Below the pieces are notes generated by a model. The model was not told the origin of the DNA and searched no databases. It was given only the letters and a program-made list of their open reading frames with translations. Made by a program: the position numbers and the translations under genes. 64,000 nucleotides of DNA from Candidatus Oscillochloris fontis (GTDB lineage: Bacteria; Chloroflexota; Chloroflexia; Chloroflexales; Chloroflexaceae): assembly GCF_004138135.1 (NCBI RefSeq), contig NZ_RYFD01000006.1, positions 30,992 through 94,991 on the forward strand, read 5' to 3'. Shown here in pieces: positions 44,610 through 54,439 of this stretch. How positions within the stretch are numbered: position 1 is the first letter of the stretch; the number at the start of each line of letters is the position of its first letter.

Positions 44610-46637
44610 TTAGAAGCGAAGAAGAGCCATGAGAAGGAGAGTCAGGAATGCCATGGAGAGCGCTCCGATAGCGACCAGCCGTTCCCAATTGAAGAAACGG
44701 TTATCGTTAGGGATGAATTTCTCGAATCCATAGATATACAAGCAATAGAGATCATCCTCACCTGACTTGCCAAGATCAAAGACGATCTCGGTGACAGGAA
44801 CGACATGAATACGTAGTTCACTCAGTACCATGCGGGTATCGTTACTCAGACGACGCTGGGCTTGGGTAGTGAGCGGAGCCACGCCCTCAAGTTGGTTCCA
44901 GAGCGGATTGAAGCCAGCAGGATAGCGTTCACGATAGATCTCTTCCGCAGGACAGGTACGCAATAACAGGTGGGGATTGATCTTGTGCAGACCATCATGG
45001 GCGGTAAAGAGGGTCGTTTGGCGGCTCCAGCTAAAGGTCTTCTCTTGGATCAGCCGCCGAGCGCCCTGGCAGCGCGAACATGGCAAGCCACCACGGCCAC
45101 TACAATCGGGGCATGGTTCAAGCACCTGCTCCATTGCGGGGGGCGAAGCGGCTGGCGGCGGCGGCGTTTTCGCCGCCGCAGAGCCACTGGAACTCCTCGG
45201 CGGGCGTTGGGTGGAGGAAGAGGTAGCGGCGGCAGTTGCGGATGCCACAGGAGCAAGCGAAGCGACAACCGGGCGAGTAACCATCACCCGCCGTGATCCC
45301 TTACAGCGGGGGCAAACGGAGACACCCGCGCCCTGGCAGGCGGGGCATTTGAGTATCTGGATAGAGCCAGGGATCGTCAGACGGCTGCCCGGTTCATCAC
45401 GGAAATCGGTTCCTTGTGGCAACTCAATCTTCCAGTAATCAACCTCGGACTCAACCGGGAAATGCTCGGCCTTGTGATCTGGTCGCTCTTGCAATTGGGG
45501 GGCTGTGCGTTGTTCATACAGCACCCGCAGGTAGTAGAAGGCGATCAGCTTGGTTGTTGCTTGGTGAAACTTGGCCAAGCGGCCCAAGAGCGGACGGCGC
45601 AGCGCCCACGGATATTGGGCCGCCCACTGGTTGAGCAGGTGGGTCAATTCCTGGGGGTTCGAGAGTTCATCGGCATGCTGGCGCACTTTGTCGAGCACAA
45701 CCTGGGCAACAGCAGTACCAAGGATGCTCTCGATCTGACTCGGTTCTAGGCCGTGGGCTTGGAATGCGGGAGTGGTCGGAGCGGTGGTGGTTGAGGAATG
45801 CCCGACCACCTGGGTTGCGACGTGGTGGCGGGCAATCAGACGATCCAGTTCCTCGACCGCCGCCTGGAGCGAGGGATAGCGACGCGCAGGATCAAGGGCC
45901 AGCATCGTGAGCAGTACCCGATCAACAGATCCTGGCAAGTGGGGAATGTTGCGCTGGTGCAACGGGATTGGCGCGGAAAAGGTTGCTTTGGGTGGATTAT
46001 CCAGGGATTCTTCCCAGGGTAATTTGGCACTCAACATGTAGTAGAGGACGATCCCAAGCGCGAAGATATCCGAAAGATGCGAAATGGGCTGCCCATTGGG
46101 GAAGTGTTCGGGTGAGAGAAAACCCAGTGTCCCCATAAATGAACCCGTCTCGGTATGGGCGGGATTATGCTCACGGGCAATACCAAAATCAATCAGGATC
46201 ACCCGTTGGCTCGCTGCTTCGATCAGAATATTCTTGGGCGCAATATCGCGATGGATAATTTTCTGTTTGTGTGCATAATCCAAACCGGCTGCAACTTGGC
46301 GGAAGATATGTAATGCGGTTTCAAATGGAATTGGGCCTTGTTGTTCGATCAATTGAGCCAGCGATGAGCCGGGAATATATTCACTTATTGTATAGTAGAG
46401 ATCCTCAGACTGGCCATAGTCATAGGTTTTAATAATATTAGGATGATGCAACCGCAGCGCAATGGTCGCTTCGCGCTCAAAGCGGCGGATATTTTCACTG
46501 TTGCGATCACGCAAAAACTTAAAAGCAACCTTGTGTTCGGTCAAAACAGCATGATGGGCCAACCAAACAACGCTTGAGCCACCATCGCCAATTGGGTTAT
46601 CAAGAATATAATGGCCGATCTGTGCTGGTATTTTCAT
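44610..46637 (-). CDS. Ser/Thr protein kinase with DnaJ-like zinc ribbons and C-terminal TM
   Basis: A 675-residue Hanks-type kinase. The kinase domain (about residues 8-275) has GDGGSSVV (P-loop), the ATP lysine K40 in VAFKF, the catalytic loop HRDIAPKN (H129-N136) and DFG at 150-152, so it looks active. The middle region (about 295-415) is helical. Two cysteine-rich units follow: CPACQGAGVSVCPRCKGS and CPDCSGRGGLPCSRCQGA, which resemble DnaJ zinc-finger repeats. They are separated by a Ser/Ala/Pro-rich spacer. The C-terminus ends in one membrane helix (IGALSMAFLTLLLMALL), so the kinase is predicted to be tail-anchored in the cytoplasm. It is divergent from glgX. Substrates unknown. Confidence 0.88.
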   Translation of the reverse strand: MKIPAQIGHYILDNPIGDGGSSVVWLAHHAVLTEHKVAFKFLRDRNSENIRRFEREATIALRLHHPNIIKTYDYGQSEDLYYTISEYIPGSSLAQLIEQQGPIPFETALHIFRQVAAGLDYAHKQKIIHRDIAPKNILIEAASQRVILIDFGIAREHNPAHTETGSFMGTLGFLSPEHFPNGQPISHLSDIFALGIVLYYMLSAKLPWEESLDNPPKATFSAPIPLHQRNIPHLPGSVDRVLLTMLALDPARRYPSLQAAVEELDRLIARHHVATQVVGHSSTTTAPTTPAFQAHGLEPSQIESILGTAVAQVVLDKVRQHADELSNPQELTHLLNQWAAQYPWALRRPLLGRLAKFHQATTKLIAFYYLRVLYEQRTAPQLQERPDHKAEHFPVESEVDYWKIELPQGTDFRDEPGSRLTIPGSIQILKCPACQGAGVSVCPRCKGSRRVMVTRPVVASLAPVASATAAATSSSTQRPPRSSSGSAAAKTPPPPAASPPAMEQVLEPCPDCSGRGGLPCSRCQGARRLIQEKTFSWSRQTTLFTAHDGLHKINPHLLLRTCPAEEIYRERYPAGFNPLWNQLEGVAPLTTQAQRRLSNDTRMVLSELRIHVVPVTEIVFDLGKSGEDDLYCLYIYGFEKFIPNDNRFFNWERLVAIGALSMAFLTLLLMALLRF

Positions 46638-46698
46638 AAGAAATTGATGTTAGAGACCAACAGATCGCGGTAGGAGATGAAGATAATCTAGGAGAGAT

Positions 46699-46728
46699 AT
46701 TATACCACCTAGGTCTATCGGGCAACAA
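46699..46728 (-). promoter_or_regulatory. Possible promoter of the kinase gene
   Basis: On the minus strand TATAAT (46699-46704) lies 62 bp before the kinase ATG, with TTGTTG (46723-46728) 18 bp further upstream. The -10 is perfect and the -35 weak. The rest of the 192-bp divergent gap before glgX holds no other clear signal. Confidence 0.4.
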
Positions 46729-46829
46729 TAGTTGCAAAGATATGGTATCATACCCGCAGAAGGAACGCACGTCCGTTCGCTCAATGCCGAGTACACGTTG
46801 CATCATTATTAGACTCGGGAGCATACGAC

Positions 46830-48968
46830 ATGCCGGCAATCTTTCCAGGCCGACCGTATCCGCTTGGTGCGAGTTGGAACGGTGACGGTGTCAATTTTGC
46901 GATCTTCTCGGCCCACGCGACACGGGTTGATCTGTGTCTCTTCGATAGCCCGACGGCCCTGCGCGAGTCGGTGCGCTTGACGCTCCCCGAACGGAGCGAG
47001 CATATCTGGCATGGCTACGTGCCGGGCTTGGAGCCGGGGCAACTCTATGGCTATCGCATCTATGGCCCGTATAACCCACAACAGGGCCACCGCTTTAATC
47101 CGCATAAACTGTTGATTGACCCGTATGCGCGTGCGCTGAGTGGGACGATCCAGTGGGATAAGGCGATGTATGGTTATCGGGTGGATAGCCCCTATAGCGA
47201 TCTGACCATTGGGAAGCGGGATAGTGCGCCCTATATACCGCGCTCAGTGGTGATCGATCCGCGCTTTGATTGGGGCGATGATACGCGCCCGGATACCTCG
47301 TACCGTAAGAGTGTGATCTACGAACTGCATGTGAAGGGCTTTACCCAGCAGCATCCCGACGTGCCGCCCGCATTGCGCGGGAGCTACGCCGGGTTGGCCA
47401 GCGCACCGGTGATCGCCTACCTCAAGGAGTTGGGGGTCACGGCGGTCGAGTTATTGCCGATCCATCAGTTCGTCAATGATCAACACTTGGTTGATCACGG
47501 GCTTACCAACTACTGGGGCTACCAGACGATCAACTTCTTTAGCCCCGATGGACGCTATGCCAGCCAGGGAAGTCTGGGGAAACAGGTCAACGAGTTTAAG
47601 CAGATGGTCAAGGCCCTGCATGCTGCCGGGATCGAAGTTATCCTTGATGTCGTCTTTAACCATACGGGTGAGGGCAACCAGCTTGGGCCGACACTGAGTT
47701 TCCGTGGCATTGACAATGTCTCCTACTACCGCCTGGTGCCCGAAGAGCAGCGCTACTACATGGACTACACCGGGACGGGGAATACGCTCAATCTGATGCA
47801 TCCACGGGTGCTTCAGATGGTGATGGATTCGTTGCGTTACTGGGTAACCGAGATGCATGTTGATGGGTTCCGCTTCGATCTGGCGCGGGCTTTGGTGCGG
47901 GGTGCCCATGATGGGGATCGTCCGAGTGCCTTTTTGGATGTGGTGAAGCAAGATCCCACCCTCGCGGGAGTCAAACTGATTGCCGAACCCTGGGATATTG
48001 GGCCAGATGGCTACTGGGTGGGCGGCTTTCCCGCGCCTTGGGCGGAGTGGAATGGGAAGTACCGCGACAATATCCGCTCCTTCTGGAAGGGTGATCAGGC
48101 GCAGGCTCCCGAATTTGCCTCGCGCTTTCTTGGATCGTCGGATCTCTTCCAGCACAATGGCCGCCGTCCCTACCATAGTGTCAACTTCATCACCGCGCAT
48201 GACGGCTTCACGATGCGGGATCTGGTGAGCTACAACGAGAAGCACAACGAGGCGAATGGCGAGAGGAACCGCGATGGTGATAACCACAACAACTCGTGGA
48301 ACTGTGGGGTGGAAGGGCCAACGGATGATCCCAAGATCCAGGAGTTGCGCATGCGCCAGATGCGCAACCTGTTAGCAACGCTGATCTTCTCGCAGGGAAC
48401 CCCGATGCTACTCGCCGGGGATGAGCGTGGCCGCACCCAGCAGGGCAACAATAACGCCTACTGCCAAGATAATCCAATCTCGTGGGTTGATTGGTCGCCC
48501 GATCCCGATGCGGAGGAGCTCTTGGCCTTCACCAAGAAGCTGATCGAACTTCGCAAGCGCCACCTGATCCTCCGCCGCCGCAGCTTCTTTCGCGGCAGCA
48601 TCAACCCAACTGGAGCCGAGTATGATGTGGAGTGGCTCAGCCCGGATGGGCAAGAGATCGGCCCAGAGCTATGGCACAATCCCGATCTGCGCTGCATCGG
48701 GCTACTGCTCAATGGCAAGGTGATGTATGAATATAATCGCGAGGGCCGCCCGGTACGCGATGATGTCCTACTGATGCTCTTCAATGCCGACCACGCCCCT
48801 GTACCGTTCATCCTGCCGGATTGGCCCGATGACCCGGTGTGGGAGGTGCTCATTGATACAGCCGATCCAGAGGGGAATGGAGATCGCGCACCATCGAGTG
48901 AGATCTATCACCTTCAGGCGCGTTCGTTGGTGTTGTTGCGGGAGCGAGCCGGGGCGGTATTGCCGTAG
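46830..48968 (+). CDS. glgX: Glycogen debranching enzyme GlgX (GH13_11)
   Basis: A 712-residue isoamylase-type debranching enzyme that hydrolyses alpha-1,6 branches of phosphorylase-limited glycogen. It starts with the family N-terminus FPGRPYPLGASWNGDGVNFA (a CBM48-like domain) and has all four GH13 regions: DVVFNHTGEG, GFRFDLARAL with nucleophile D350, IAEPWDIG with acid/base E386, and FITAHDGFTMRD. Length is normal for GlgX/TreX. GGGAG lies 9 bases before the ATG. It is monocistronic and convergent with bchL, with its TAG stop inside a 28-bp palindrome. It fits storage-glycogen turnover in a phototroph. Confidence 0.95.
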   Translation: MPAIFPGRPYPLGASWNGDGVNFAIFSAHATRVDLCLFDSPTALRESVRLTLPERSEHIWHGYVPGLEPGQLYGYRIYGPYNPQQGHRFNPHKLLIDPYARALSGTIQWDKAMYGYRVDSPYSDLTIGKRDSAPYIPRSVVIDPRFDWGDDTRPDTSYRKSVIYELHVKGFTQQHPDVPPALRGSYAGLASAPVIAYLKELGVTAVELLPIHQFVNDQHLVDHGLTNYWGYQTINFFSPDGRYASQGSLGKQVNEFKQMVKALHAAGIEVILDVVFNHTGEGNQLGPTLSFRGIDNVSYYRLVPEEQRYYMDYTGTGNTLNLMHPRVLQMVMDSLRYWVTEMHVDGFRFDLARALVRGAHDGDRPSAFLDVVKQDPTLAGVKLIAEPWDIGPDGYWVGGFPAPWAEWNGKYRDNIRSFWKGDQAQAPEFASRFLGSSDLFQHNGRRPYHSVNFITAHDGFTMRDLVSYNEKHNEANGERNRDGDNHNNSWNCGVEGPTDDPKIQELRMRQMRNLLATLIFSQGTPMLLAGDERGRTQQGNNNAYCQDNPISWVDWSPDPDAEELLAFTKKLIELRKRHLILRRRSFFRGSINPTGAEYDVEWLSPDGQEIGPELWHNPDLRCIGLLLNGKVMYEYNREGRPVRDDVLLMLFNADHAPVPFILPDWPDDPVWEVLIDTADPEGNGDRAPSSEIYHLQARSLVLLRERAGAVLP

Positions 48969-48992
48969 AGACGCAATATTTTGCGTCTCTAC
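48965..48992. terminator. Palindromic hairpin between convergent glgX and bchL
   Basis: GTAGAGACGCAA (48965-48976) and TTGCGTCTCTAC (48981-48992) pair perfectly over 12 bp with loop TATT. The glgX TAG stop is part of the left arm. No flanking U-run is present, so it may be a repeat element acting as a bidirectional transcription end. Confidence 0.6.
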
Positions 48993-49001
48993 GTGCATGC
49001 G

Positions 49002-49823
49002 TTATTTCCAACCGCCGATCACATCGAAGATCTCGCGGTCGTTGAGCGGGGTGGGGATGGTGGTGGCTGGCTCACCGAGGAGCTCGTCGGCCATCTCGTA
49101 GAAGGGCTGGACACAGATATCCTTGCCGGGACCTTCCATCTCGAAGAGGGTCTTACCAGCGAGGCGCGAGCGGCGAATGAGATCGTGGTAGGGCACCTTG
49201 CCAAGCAGCCGGGTGTTCACGGTCTCGGCGAACTGCTCAAGCAGGCTGGTGCCACCGCCATTGACGTGATCGACACGGTTGGCAATGATGCCGGCCATCT
49301 GCACCTTGTGGCGCTGGCTCTTCTGGGCAATCGCCAAGCAGAGGCGGTTGGCAGCAAAGATGCTGTCGAAGTCGTTGCAGGCCACGATGATGCCATAGTC
49401 GGCGTAGTTGAGCGGAGCCGAGAAGCCACCGCAGACAACATCGCCGAGCACGTCGAACACAATCACATCATACTTGTGGTAGAGGCCAAACTCCTTGAGC
49501 AGCTTGACCGTCTCGCCGACCACATAGCCACCACAGCCACTGCCAGCGGGGGGGCCACCGGCCTCAAGCGCATCCACACCCGCAAAGCCGGTGCGGATGA
49601 CATCCTCGCGGGAGATATCTTCGATATGGAAATCAACTTCATCAAGCACATCAATCACCGTCGGCTGGAGCATGCCAGTCAGCGGGAAGGTGCTATCGTG
49701 CTTCGGATCACAGCCAATCTGGAGCACCTTGGCACCCCGCAGCGCCAGCGCCGCCGAGAGGTTCGCCGACGTGGTTGATTTGCCGATCCCACCTTTACCA
49801 TAGATTGCGATCACAAGGGACAT
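49002..49823 (-). CDS. bchL: Light-independent protochlorophyllide reductase iron protein
   Basis: A 273-residue NifH-like ATPase that delivers electrons to BchNB for ring-D reduction of protochlorophyllide without light. The P-loop is [12 protein letters not shown] (residues 8-19). The [4Fe-4S] cluster bridging the dimer is bound by C97 ([10 protein letters not shown]) and C131 ([11 protein letters not shown]), at the same positions as in Rhodobacter BchL. It is the last gene of bchN-bchB-bciB-bchL, 78 bp after bciB; the gap has a small CTGTCAC/GTGACAG hairpin (49855-49872). AGGAGAAG precedes the ATG. Confidence 0.97.
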   Translation of the reverse strand: MSLVIAIYGKGGIGKSTTSANLSAALALRGAKVLQIGCDPKHDSTFPLTGMLQPTVIDVLDEVDFHIEDISREDVIRTGFAGVDALEAGGPPAGSGCGGYVVGETVKLLKEFGLYHKYDVIVFDVLGDVVCGGFSAPLNYADYGIIVACNDFDSIFAANRLCLAIAQKSQRHKVQMAGIIANRVDHVNGGGTSLLEQFAETVNTRLLGKVPYHDLIRRSRLAGKTLFEMEGPGKDICVQPFYEMADELLGEPATTIPTPLNDREIFDVIGGWK

Positions 49824-49901
49824 TGACTTCTTCTCCTGCTAGGGTCTGGTATCCCTGTCACAGCGGTGACAGTCGGGTTTGATCTGTGGGCCACAAAGAA
49901 C

Positions 49902-51158
49902 TTAGGGAGCGAGCGTGCGCCCGAATTCCTCTTCATAGACCGTGGCATACGCTGCCAGCGCACGGTAGACATAGGCGGGAATGATGCGGCGCTCCAGACG
50001 CCCATGCGCATCACGGATATACTGGAGGTTGCGCAGCAATTTCATTTCGATCACCGAGCGGGCGAACTCCATGCCACGCGGGCCACGGTTGCGCTGCATC
50101 CAGGCGATCAGTTTGCGGATGGGGAAGGGTGGGCGTTTACGTGGGCGCTTGAGCATGCGGACATACTCACTCACGCCGATCTGGCGGTTGCCACGTTCGC
50201 TGAAGGTGCCGAACTCTAACAAAGGCCGGATCAACTCAAAGAGTTCCTCGCCGACCTGAGTACGCACCAGCGTCCACTGCCAGCGCTCCGGCGGTGGCAG
50301 CGGGGCCGCCAAATAGCCAACGGTGATGTCGGCGAGGCTGTTCTGGTAATCGAAACAGGAGAGACAGGCCGCCGGGAAGATGCCCAACTCGCCACCGAGT
50401 GCCGAGACATCGAGATCAACATAGTTCATCTTCTCGATGTGCCCATCCTCGTGGCGCATCCAGACCCGGAAGTCCTGCATGAACTCGTGGTGAACGATGG
50501 TATCAGGCGACTTCGAGACGATCTTGAGGAAGCGCAGCAGATCGGGGTAGGCGACATTATCGGTACAGGGGATGCCGATCACATAGAGCTTTTCGAGGCC
50601 CAACTGTTCCTCGATAGCGCGGAGGGCATGCACTTGGCAACTGGTGCCGATAAAGGCCAAGCGCTTGACCCCGCTCTCGCGCACCTGATCGAGCAGATCG
50701 AGATTGGGCGAGAGACAGGGCTTGTTGCGGGCACTAGCGCGCACCTCTTCCGGGGTGCGCGCCAGGACGGGCAGCGGCGCGTGGTGCGTTCCGGGTACCG
50801 CCATCGTGGTGATGACCGCCTCGACCATGCCGCGCTCTAGCAGCATGGCGGCAAGGTTCGTGACGACCCCACTCCACTGGGCATCGAGATTAGGCTTGGC
50901 CATGCGAATTACATGGCGCGAGCGATAGATGCCGAAGAGCAACTCATCACCATCGTTACGGTTGCGTCCGTGGAGTTTACGCTCGATCTGCTCAGCCCGG
51001 TTCTCAACGAACATACAGACCTGTGGTAGCAGCGGGCGGTAGCTGCTGGAGCAGATCCCGCAGTCACTACAGATCTTAGGCCGACCCTGAATGCGTTCGG
51101 CAACGCTCATCAGGGTAATCTCGTGCAATGGTCGCTTGACGGCCTCATTGACGGTCAT
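49902..51158 (-). CDS. bciB: Ferredoxin-dependent divinyl (bacterio)chlorophyllide 8-vinyl reductase
   Basis: A 418-residue FrhB/F420-dehydrogenase beta-like flavin and Fe-S protein matching BciB, which reduces the C8-vinyl group of divinyl chlorophyllide using ferredoxin. The N-terminal cluster motif is CSDCGICSSS followed by PQVC; further cysteines lie in GTSCQVHALRA, IPCTDN and AACLSCFDYQN. The Asp-Ile-Thr-Val-Gly segment (SLADITVGY) is typical of the family. The start at 51158 is set by the bchB stop at 51161, two bases upstream; a longer frame to 51314 would overlap bchB and has no homology. Its place inside the bchNBL operon supports the function. Other FrhB-family reductases are possible but less likely. 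Confidence 0.9.
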   Translation of the reverse strand: MTVNEAVKRPLHEITLMSVAERIQGRPKICSDCGICSSSYRPLLPQVCMFVENRAEQIERKLHGRNRNDGDELLFGIYRSRHVIRMAKPNLDAQWSGVVTNLAAMLLERGMVEAVITTMAVPGTHHAPLPVLARTPEEVRASARNKPCLSPNLDLLDQVRESGVKRLAFIGTSCQVHALRAIEEQLGLEKLYVIGIPCTDNVAYPDLLRFLKIVSKSPDTIVHHEFMQDFRVWMRHEDGHIEKMNYVDLDVSALGGELGIFPAACLSCFDYQNSLADITVGYLAAPLPPPERWQWTLVRTQVGEELFELIRPLLEFGTFSERGNRQIGVSEYVRMLKRPRKRPPFPIRKLIAWMQRNRGPRGMEFARSVIEMKLLRNLQYIRDAHGRLERRIIPAYVYRALAAYATVYEEEFGRTLAP

Positions 51159-51160
51159 AA

Positions 51161-52765
51161 CTAGGCCCCAATACTCTCTTTGGCCGTCAGCAGAACATCG
51201 CCGGTAATCAGGGTGATGCCATGCTCGCGGGCGTACTTTTCGACATTCCCGCGTGCCTTGCCACGCACGAAGAAGGGGATCTTCTTCAGCATCGCCTCGG
51301 CTTCGGGTGACCAAGTGATGACCCCAGAGGAGGGTAGCGCATCTGGGAGGCCGGCACTTGGTGCCGGAGTCGCCCCGTTGGTCGCCACGGCAGCCGCTGT
51401 TGGCTCCGCTACCATCTCTGGCTCTTCCTGCGCCTCCTCAAGGCCAGCGTCCCCGAAGAGGTCAATCAGGTGCTTCTCCATACCCAGGGTACAGGTAGTA
51501 TACACCTCATCGGCAATCACATCGGCACCATCGAAACCAAAGAAGGGGCGGTAGGAGAGCAGATGGTTCTCGATATGGGTAGGTGGTGCGATCACCATAC
51601 AGTTGAGGTCGTACTTACGGGCAGTATGGCGTTCCATCTGAGTGCCACAGATCAGTTCGGGGCGCAACTCAGCGATGCGATTGGCCGTCGTCTGGAACTC
51701 ATCGGTAGCCAGGAACTGCTCGTCAGTGACATAACCCTTGAGTTGCTCGCGCACCCAATCGGCCTCGCGCAGCAGGTAAGTACCGGCACCAACAATCGGC
51801 ATGCCCAATTCATCGTGGAGGAACTTGGTCATCCCGACGGTATGGGTCGCATCGCCGAAGACGAAGGCGGTCTTCCCGGCGTAGCTCTCCATATCGGCGG
51901 TACGGGCGAACCAGGGCACCGACGAAGGGGCCGACATGCCATCGAGCGAGAAGGCGGTGAGGTGGGGCATGCGGATGACCGGCGCATTGTTACGGGCACC
52001 GATCTCATTGAGCGCCTCGAGCAGTGCATTGAGCCAACGCAGGGTGGGCTGGACACCAATCGGAGCCTCGCGCAGGGCGGGCGTACCAAACTGCTCTGCG
52101 AGATAATCGGCAGCCTGGGCACCGAGTTCGCGGTAGGGAGCAATATTGAGCCACGCAGCGGGCAAGCGGCGCAGATCATCTACCGAGGCGCTCCAGGGAG
52201 CGACCACATTGATCTGTACACCGAGGGTAGCCAACATGCGGCGCAGGCTGGTCAGGTCGTGGCGGACGTGGAAGCCAAGCGAAGCCGGGCCAAGAATATT
52301 GACGCTGGGGTAGTCAGTGAGGGGCTGGGCGGTTGCAAAGCGGCGCACCAGTTCGGTAAAGAGACCCTCGGCGGCCATATTCTCCTGCATGCGGTAGGGA
52401 TTGGCCTCGTAGATCATCACCTCAGAGGTGAGGTCAGCGGTCGCAGCGGCCACATGCAGATTCTCCTGCAAGAGGATCGTACTACACGAGGGCACCACCA
52501 CGATCAGATCAGGGTGGAGGCGCTGCTCAACCTGACGCAAGGTTTCGGGCAGACGCAGGGTACCACGTGCAAGATCGGTACCACTCACCACCGAGGTCGT
52601 CATAGCGGGGAAGGTGGGCGTGCGCTCCAGCATGGTATAGATGGTGCTCACGTAGTCATCGCCCTGGGGCGCGTGGAAGACTGCGTGGACATTGCGCATG
52701 CTATTCATCACCCGGCCAACGCCGTGGTGGGCAGTGCCCTCATACATCCAGTAGGCAAGACGCAT
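51161..52765 (-). CDS. bchB: Light-independent protochlorophyllide reductase subunit B
   Basis: A 534-residue NifK-like subunit of the dark-operative protochlorophyllide reductase. It begins [20 protein letters not shown]36 (HAPQGDDYV) is the unusual aspartate ligand of the NB cluster, and the [15 protein letters not shown] segment provides a cysteine ligand. The C-terminus carries the small PCP_red-type domain ([20 protein letters not shown]) after a low-complexity Ala/Pro/Glu linker (about residues 430-475). It follows bchN by 43 bp and is followed by bciB at 2 bp. Confidence 0.97.
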   Translation of the reverse strand: MRLAYWMYEGTAHHGVGRVMNSMRNVHAVFHAPQGDDYVSTIYTMLERTPTFPAMTTSVVSGTDLARGTLRLPETLRQVEQRLHPDLIVVVPSCSTILLQENLHVAAATADLTSEVMIYEANPYRMQENMAAEGLFTELVRRFATAQPLTDYPSVNILGPASLGFHVRHDLTSLRRMLATLGVQINVVAPWSASVDDLRRLPAAWLNIAPYRELGAQAADYLAEQFGTPALREAPIGVQPTLRWLNALLEALNEIGARNNAPVIRMPHLTAFSLDGMSAPSSVPWFARTADMESYAGKTAFVFGDATHTVGMTKFLHDELGMPIVGAGTYLLREADWVREQLKGYVTDEQFLATDEFQTTANRIAELRPELICGTQMERHTARKYDLNCMVIAPPTHIENHLLSYRPFFGFDGADVIADEVYTTCTLGMEKHLIDLFGDAGLEEAQEEPEMVAEPTAAAVATNGATPAPSAGLPDALPSSGVITWSPEAEAMLKKIPFFVRGKARGNVEKYAREHGITLITGDVLLTAKESIGA

Positions 52766-52808
52766 ATTGATGTTCCTGTTATGTGTATGTATGCTGCCTC
52801 AGAAGGAA

Positions 52809-54095
52809 TTAGTCTTCCAAGGCGGACGAGATCACACCACTGGGTGCCGAAGGCATCATCCCCGTCATCCAGATCGGGTCCATCCCAAGCGGATCGAGCT
52901 TAGCGTGGCGACGCATGGCGCGGGTGAAGGTCGTGGCGAGGGTATTCACCCCGGACCAGCCGTGGATAGGCATAAAGGCAAACTCGGTACCCCACTTAGC
53001 GACGATCCCATGGCCGACCATCGGGTTGGTGGTGATCATGTTGGAGATGACCAGATCGGCCTTCGCGGCCACAATATCGCGCATCTGGCGATCAAAGTTG
53101 GGCTGCTCGACCAGGCGCACACCATCGAGCAGCGCCAGTTCACGCGAATGAAAGCGGCGGTTGATGGAAGGAGTGCTGCACTCGACCACATTGGCACCAC
53201 AGGCCCGCAGGAAGCGCGCCAACGGCAGTTCCATCAGGGTGTCGCTGGTGAGGAAGACCTTCTTGTCGCGCAGCAGGTCGGTATGTTCCTTAATGCGCTC
53301 CCAGGCGGCGGCCTCGCGCTCGGAGAGATCGATCTTCATCCCGAACTCAGCAGCGAGATCCTCCCAGAAGGCGCGGCTGCCATCGGGGCCAAAGGGGAAG
53401 AGCGAGTTGAGCACCTTGGCATCGCGCTCATTCTGGAGCAGCGTCGCCACCTTGGGCAAGAAGGGCTGAAGCGGCGCGATGACCGTACCGGGGCCAATCG
53501 GCGGCAACTCGGAGAAGTGCGCAGCGGGCAAAAAGCCGGCCACCGGAATACCGAGGCGTTGCGCCTCCATGGTGAAGTCGGCGGCAATCGCGTCGTTCAC
53601 CGAACCCAGGAAGACTACGCGCTTATCCTCTGGCGGTGCCACCGGGCAGAAGGGCAAGAGCGCCTGGAGCACCGAGTCCTCACTCTGGGCGAAGGTGTAG
53701 TCGAGGCCAGAGGCAGGAACGAAGAGCACCGGCAGTTCTGGCGTGCTGAGCGAGTGAGCCAGACCCTCAAACTCAACCTTCATCACCTCGGGCGTACACG
53801 AGGAGAGCAGGAAGATGACCGAAGGATTATGCTCACGCTTAATCTCTGCAATCTGGTCAACAATATCGGGCTGAGCAGCGGAGAGATCGCCCTCTTCAAG
53901 TAGTGAAACCGCAAAGCGCGGACGGGCGAAGATCATCACGCCAAGCGTATTCTGAAGTAGATGGGCGCAGGTATGGGTGCCGAGGATCAGGAAGAAACTA
54001 TCTTTGATCTTCTGGTAGAGCCAGCCCACGCTGACAAGCCCGCAGAACGAGTGGTAAAGGCCGTCCTCGCGGACAAACTGGGCCTTCGGCGGCAT
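52809..54095 (-). CDS. bchN: Light-independent protochlorophyllide reductase subunit N
   Basis: A 428-residue NifD-like subunit that binds the NB cluster and protochlorophyllide. Cluster cysteines C18 (HSFCGLV), C43 (GTHTCAHL) and C100 (LLSSCTPEV) are present and correctly spaced. It is the first gene of the bch operon. AAGGAGGT 7 bases before the ATG is a near-perfect ribosome binding site, and a good promoter lies about 40 bp upstream. Length is normal for BchN. Confidence 0.97.
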   Translation of the reverse strand: MPPKAQFVREDGLYHSFCGLVSVGWLYQKIKDSFFLILGTHTCAHLLQNTLGVMIFARPRFAVSLLEEGDLSAAQPDIVDQIAEIKREHNPSVIFLLSSCTPEVMKVEFEGLAHSLSTPELPVLFVPASGLDYTFAQSEDSVLQALLPFCPVAPPEDKRVVFLGSVNDAIAADFTMEAQRLGIPVAGFLPAAHFSELPPIGPGTVIAPLQPFLPKVATLLQNERDAKVLNSLFPFGPDGSRAFWEDLAAEFGMKIDLSEREAAAWERIKEHTDLLRDKKVFLTSDTLMELPLARFLRACGANVVECSTPSINRRFHSRELALLDGVRLVEQPNFDRQMRDIVAAKADLVISNMITTNPMVGHGIVAKWGTEFAFMPIHGWSGVNTLATTFTRAMRRHAKLDPLGMDPIWMTGMMPSAPSGVISSALED

Positions 54096-54133
54096 ACAAG
54101 ACCTCCTTGGAGCACGGTGGGATTTTCGATAGG

Positions 54134-54162
54134 ATTATAGCATGTAATGAAATAACCGTGAA
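54134..54162 (-). promoter_or_regulatory. bchN operon promoter
   Basis: On the minus strand TTCACG (54157-54162) and TATAAT (54134-54139) are separated by exactly 17 bp; the predicted start is about 30 bp before the bchN ATG. The bch operon is likely regulated by oxygen or light, but no recognised operator (for example a PpsR or Fnr site) was seen. Confidence 0.65.
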
Positions 54163-54357
54163 ATATAGGCAAAAGGTGTGCAGGTGGTTTTCAGCTAGGC
54201 TAGCTCCTTTCGGATCTCAGATAGATACCATTGACAAGCACTGTGCGCAGCGCTACCATAAAGCGTTACCACTTTTTGTCGATGGAAGACAGGCGACCAA
54301 GGCAGGACGGCGAGCGACGAGCGGCGAACAACGGGCGACTAGGTTTTGAACCTGGAG

Positions 54358-54406
54358 CGTTGGTTGTTGGTCATTGGTCGTTGGTAGTTCGGCGTTGGTC
54401 GTTGCC
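54358..54406. repeat. Iterated TTGGTCGTTGG-type words upstream of the SulP gene
   Basis: Several degenerate TTGGT(C/T)(G/A)TTGG words in a row (such as GTTGGTCATTGGTCGTTGG) lie in the 344-bp gap between bchN and the SulP gene. They resemble dispersed low-complexity intergenic repeats. No other feature is evident in the 54163-54357 part. Confidence 0.45.
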
Positions 54407-54439
54407 ATTCATTGCCCTTAAACATGATAAGGAGCGAGC

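Noticed and set aside
51159-51314. 52-residue N-terminal extension of bciB
   Set aside because: It overlaps the bchB coding region, is Arg-rich and has no homology; the ATG at 51158 two bases after the bchB stop fits operon spacing.
51470-52903. 477-codon plus-strand open frame opposite bchB and bchN
   Set aside because: Antisense to clear bch genes, no ribosome binding site and no recognisable domain.
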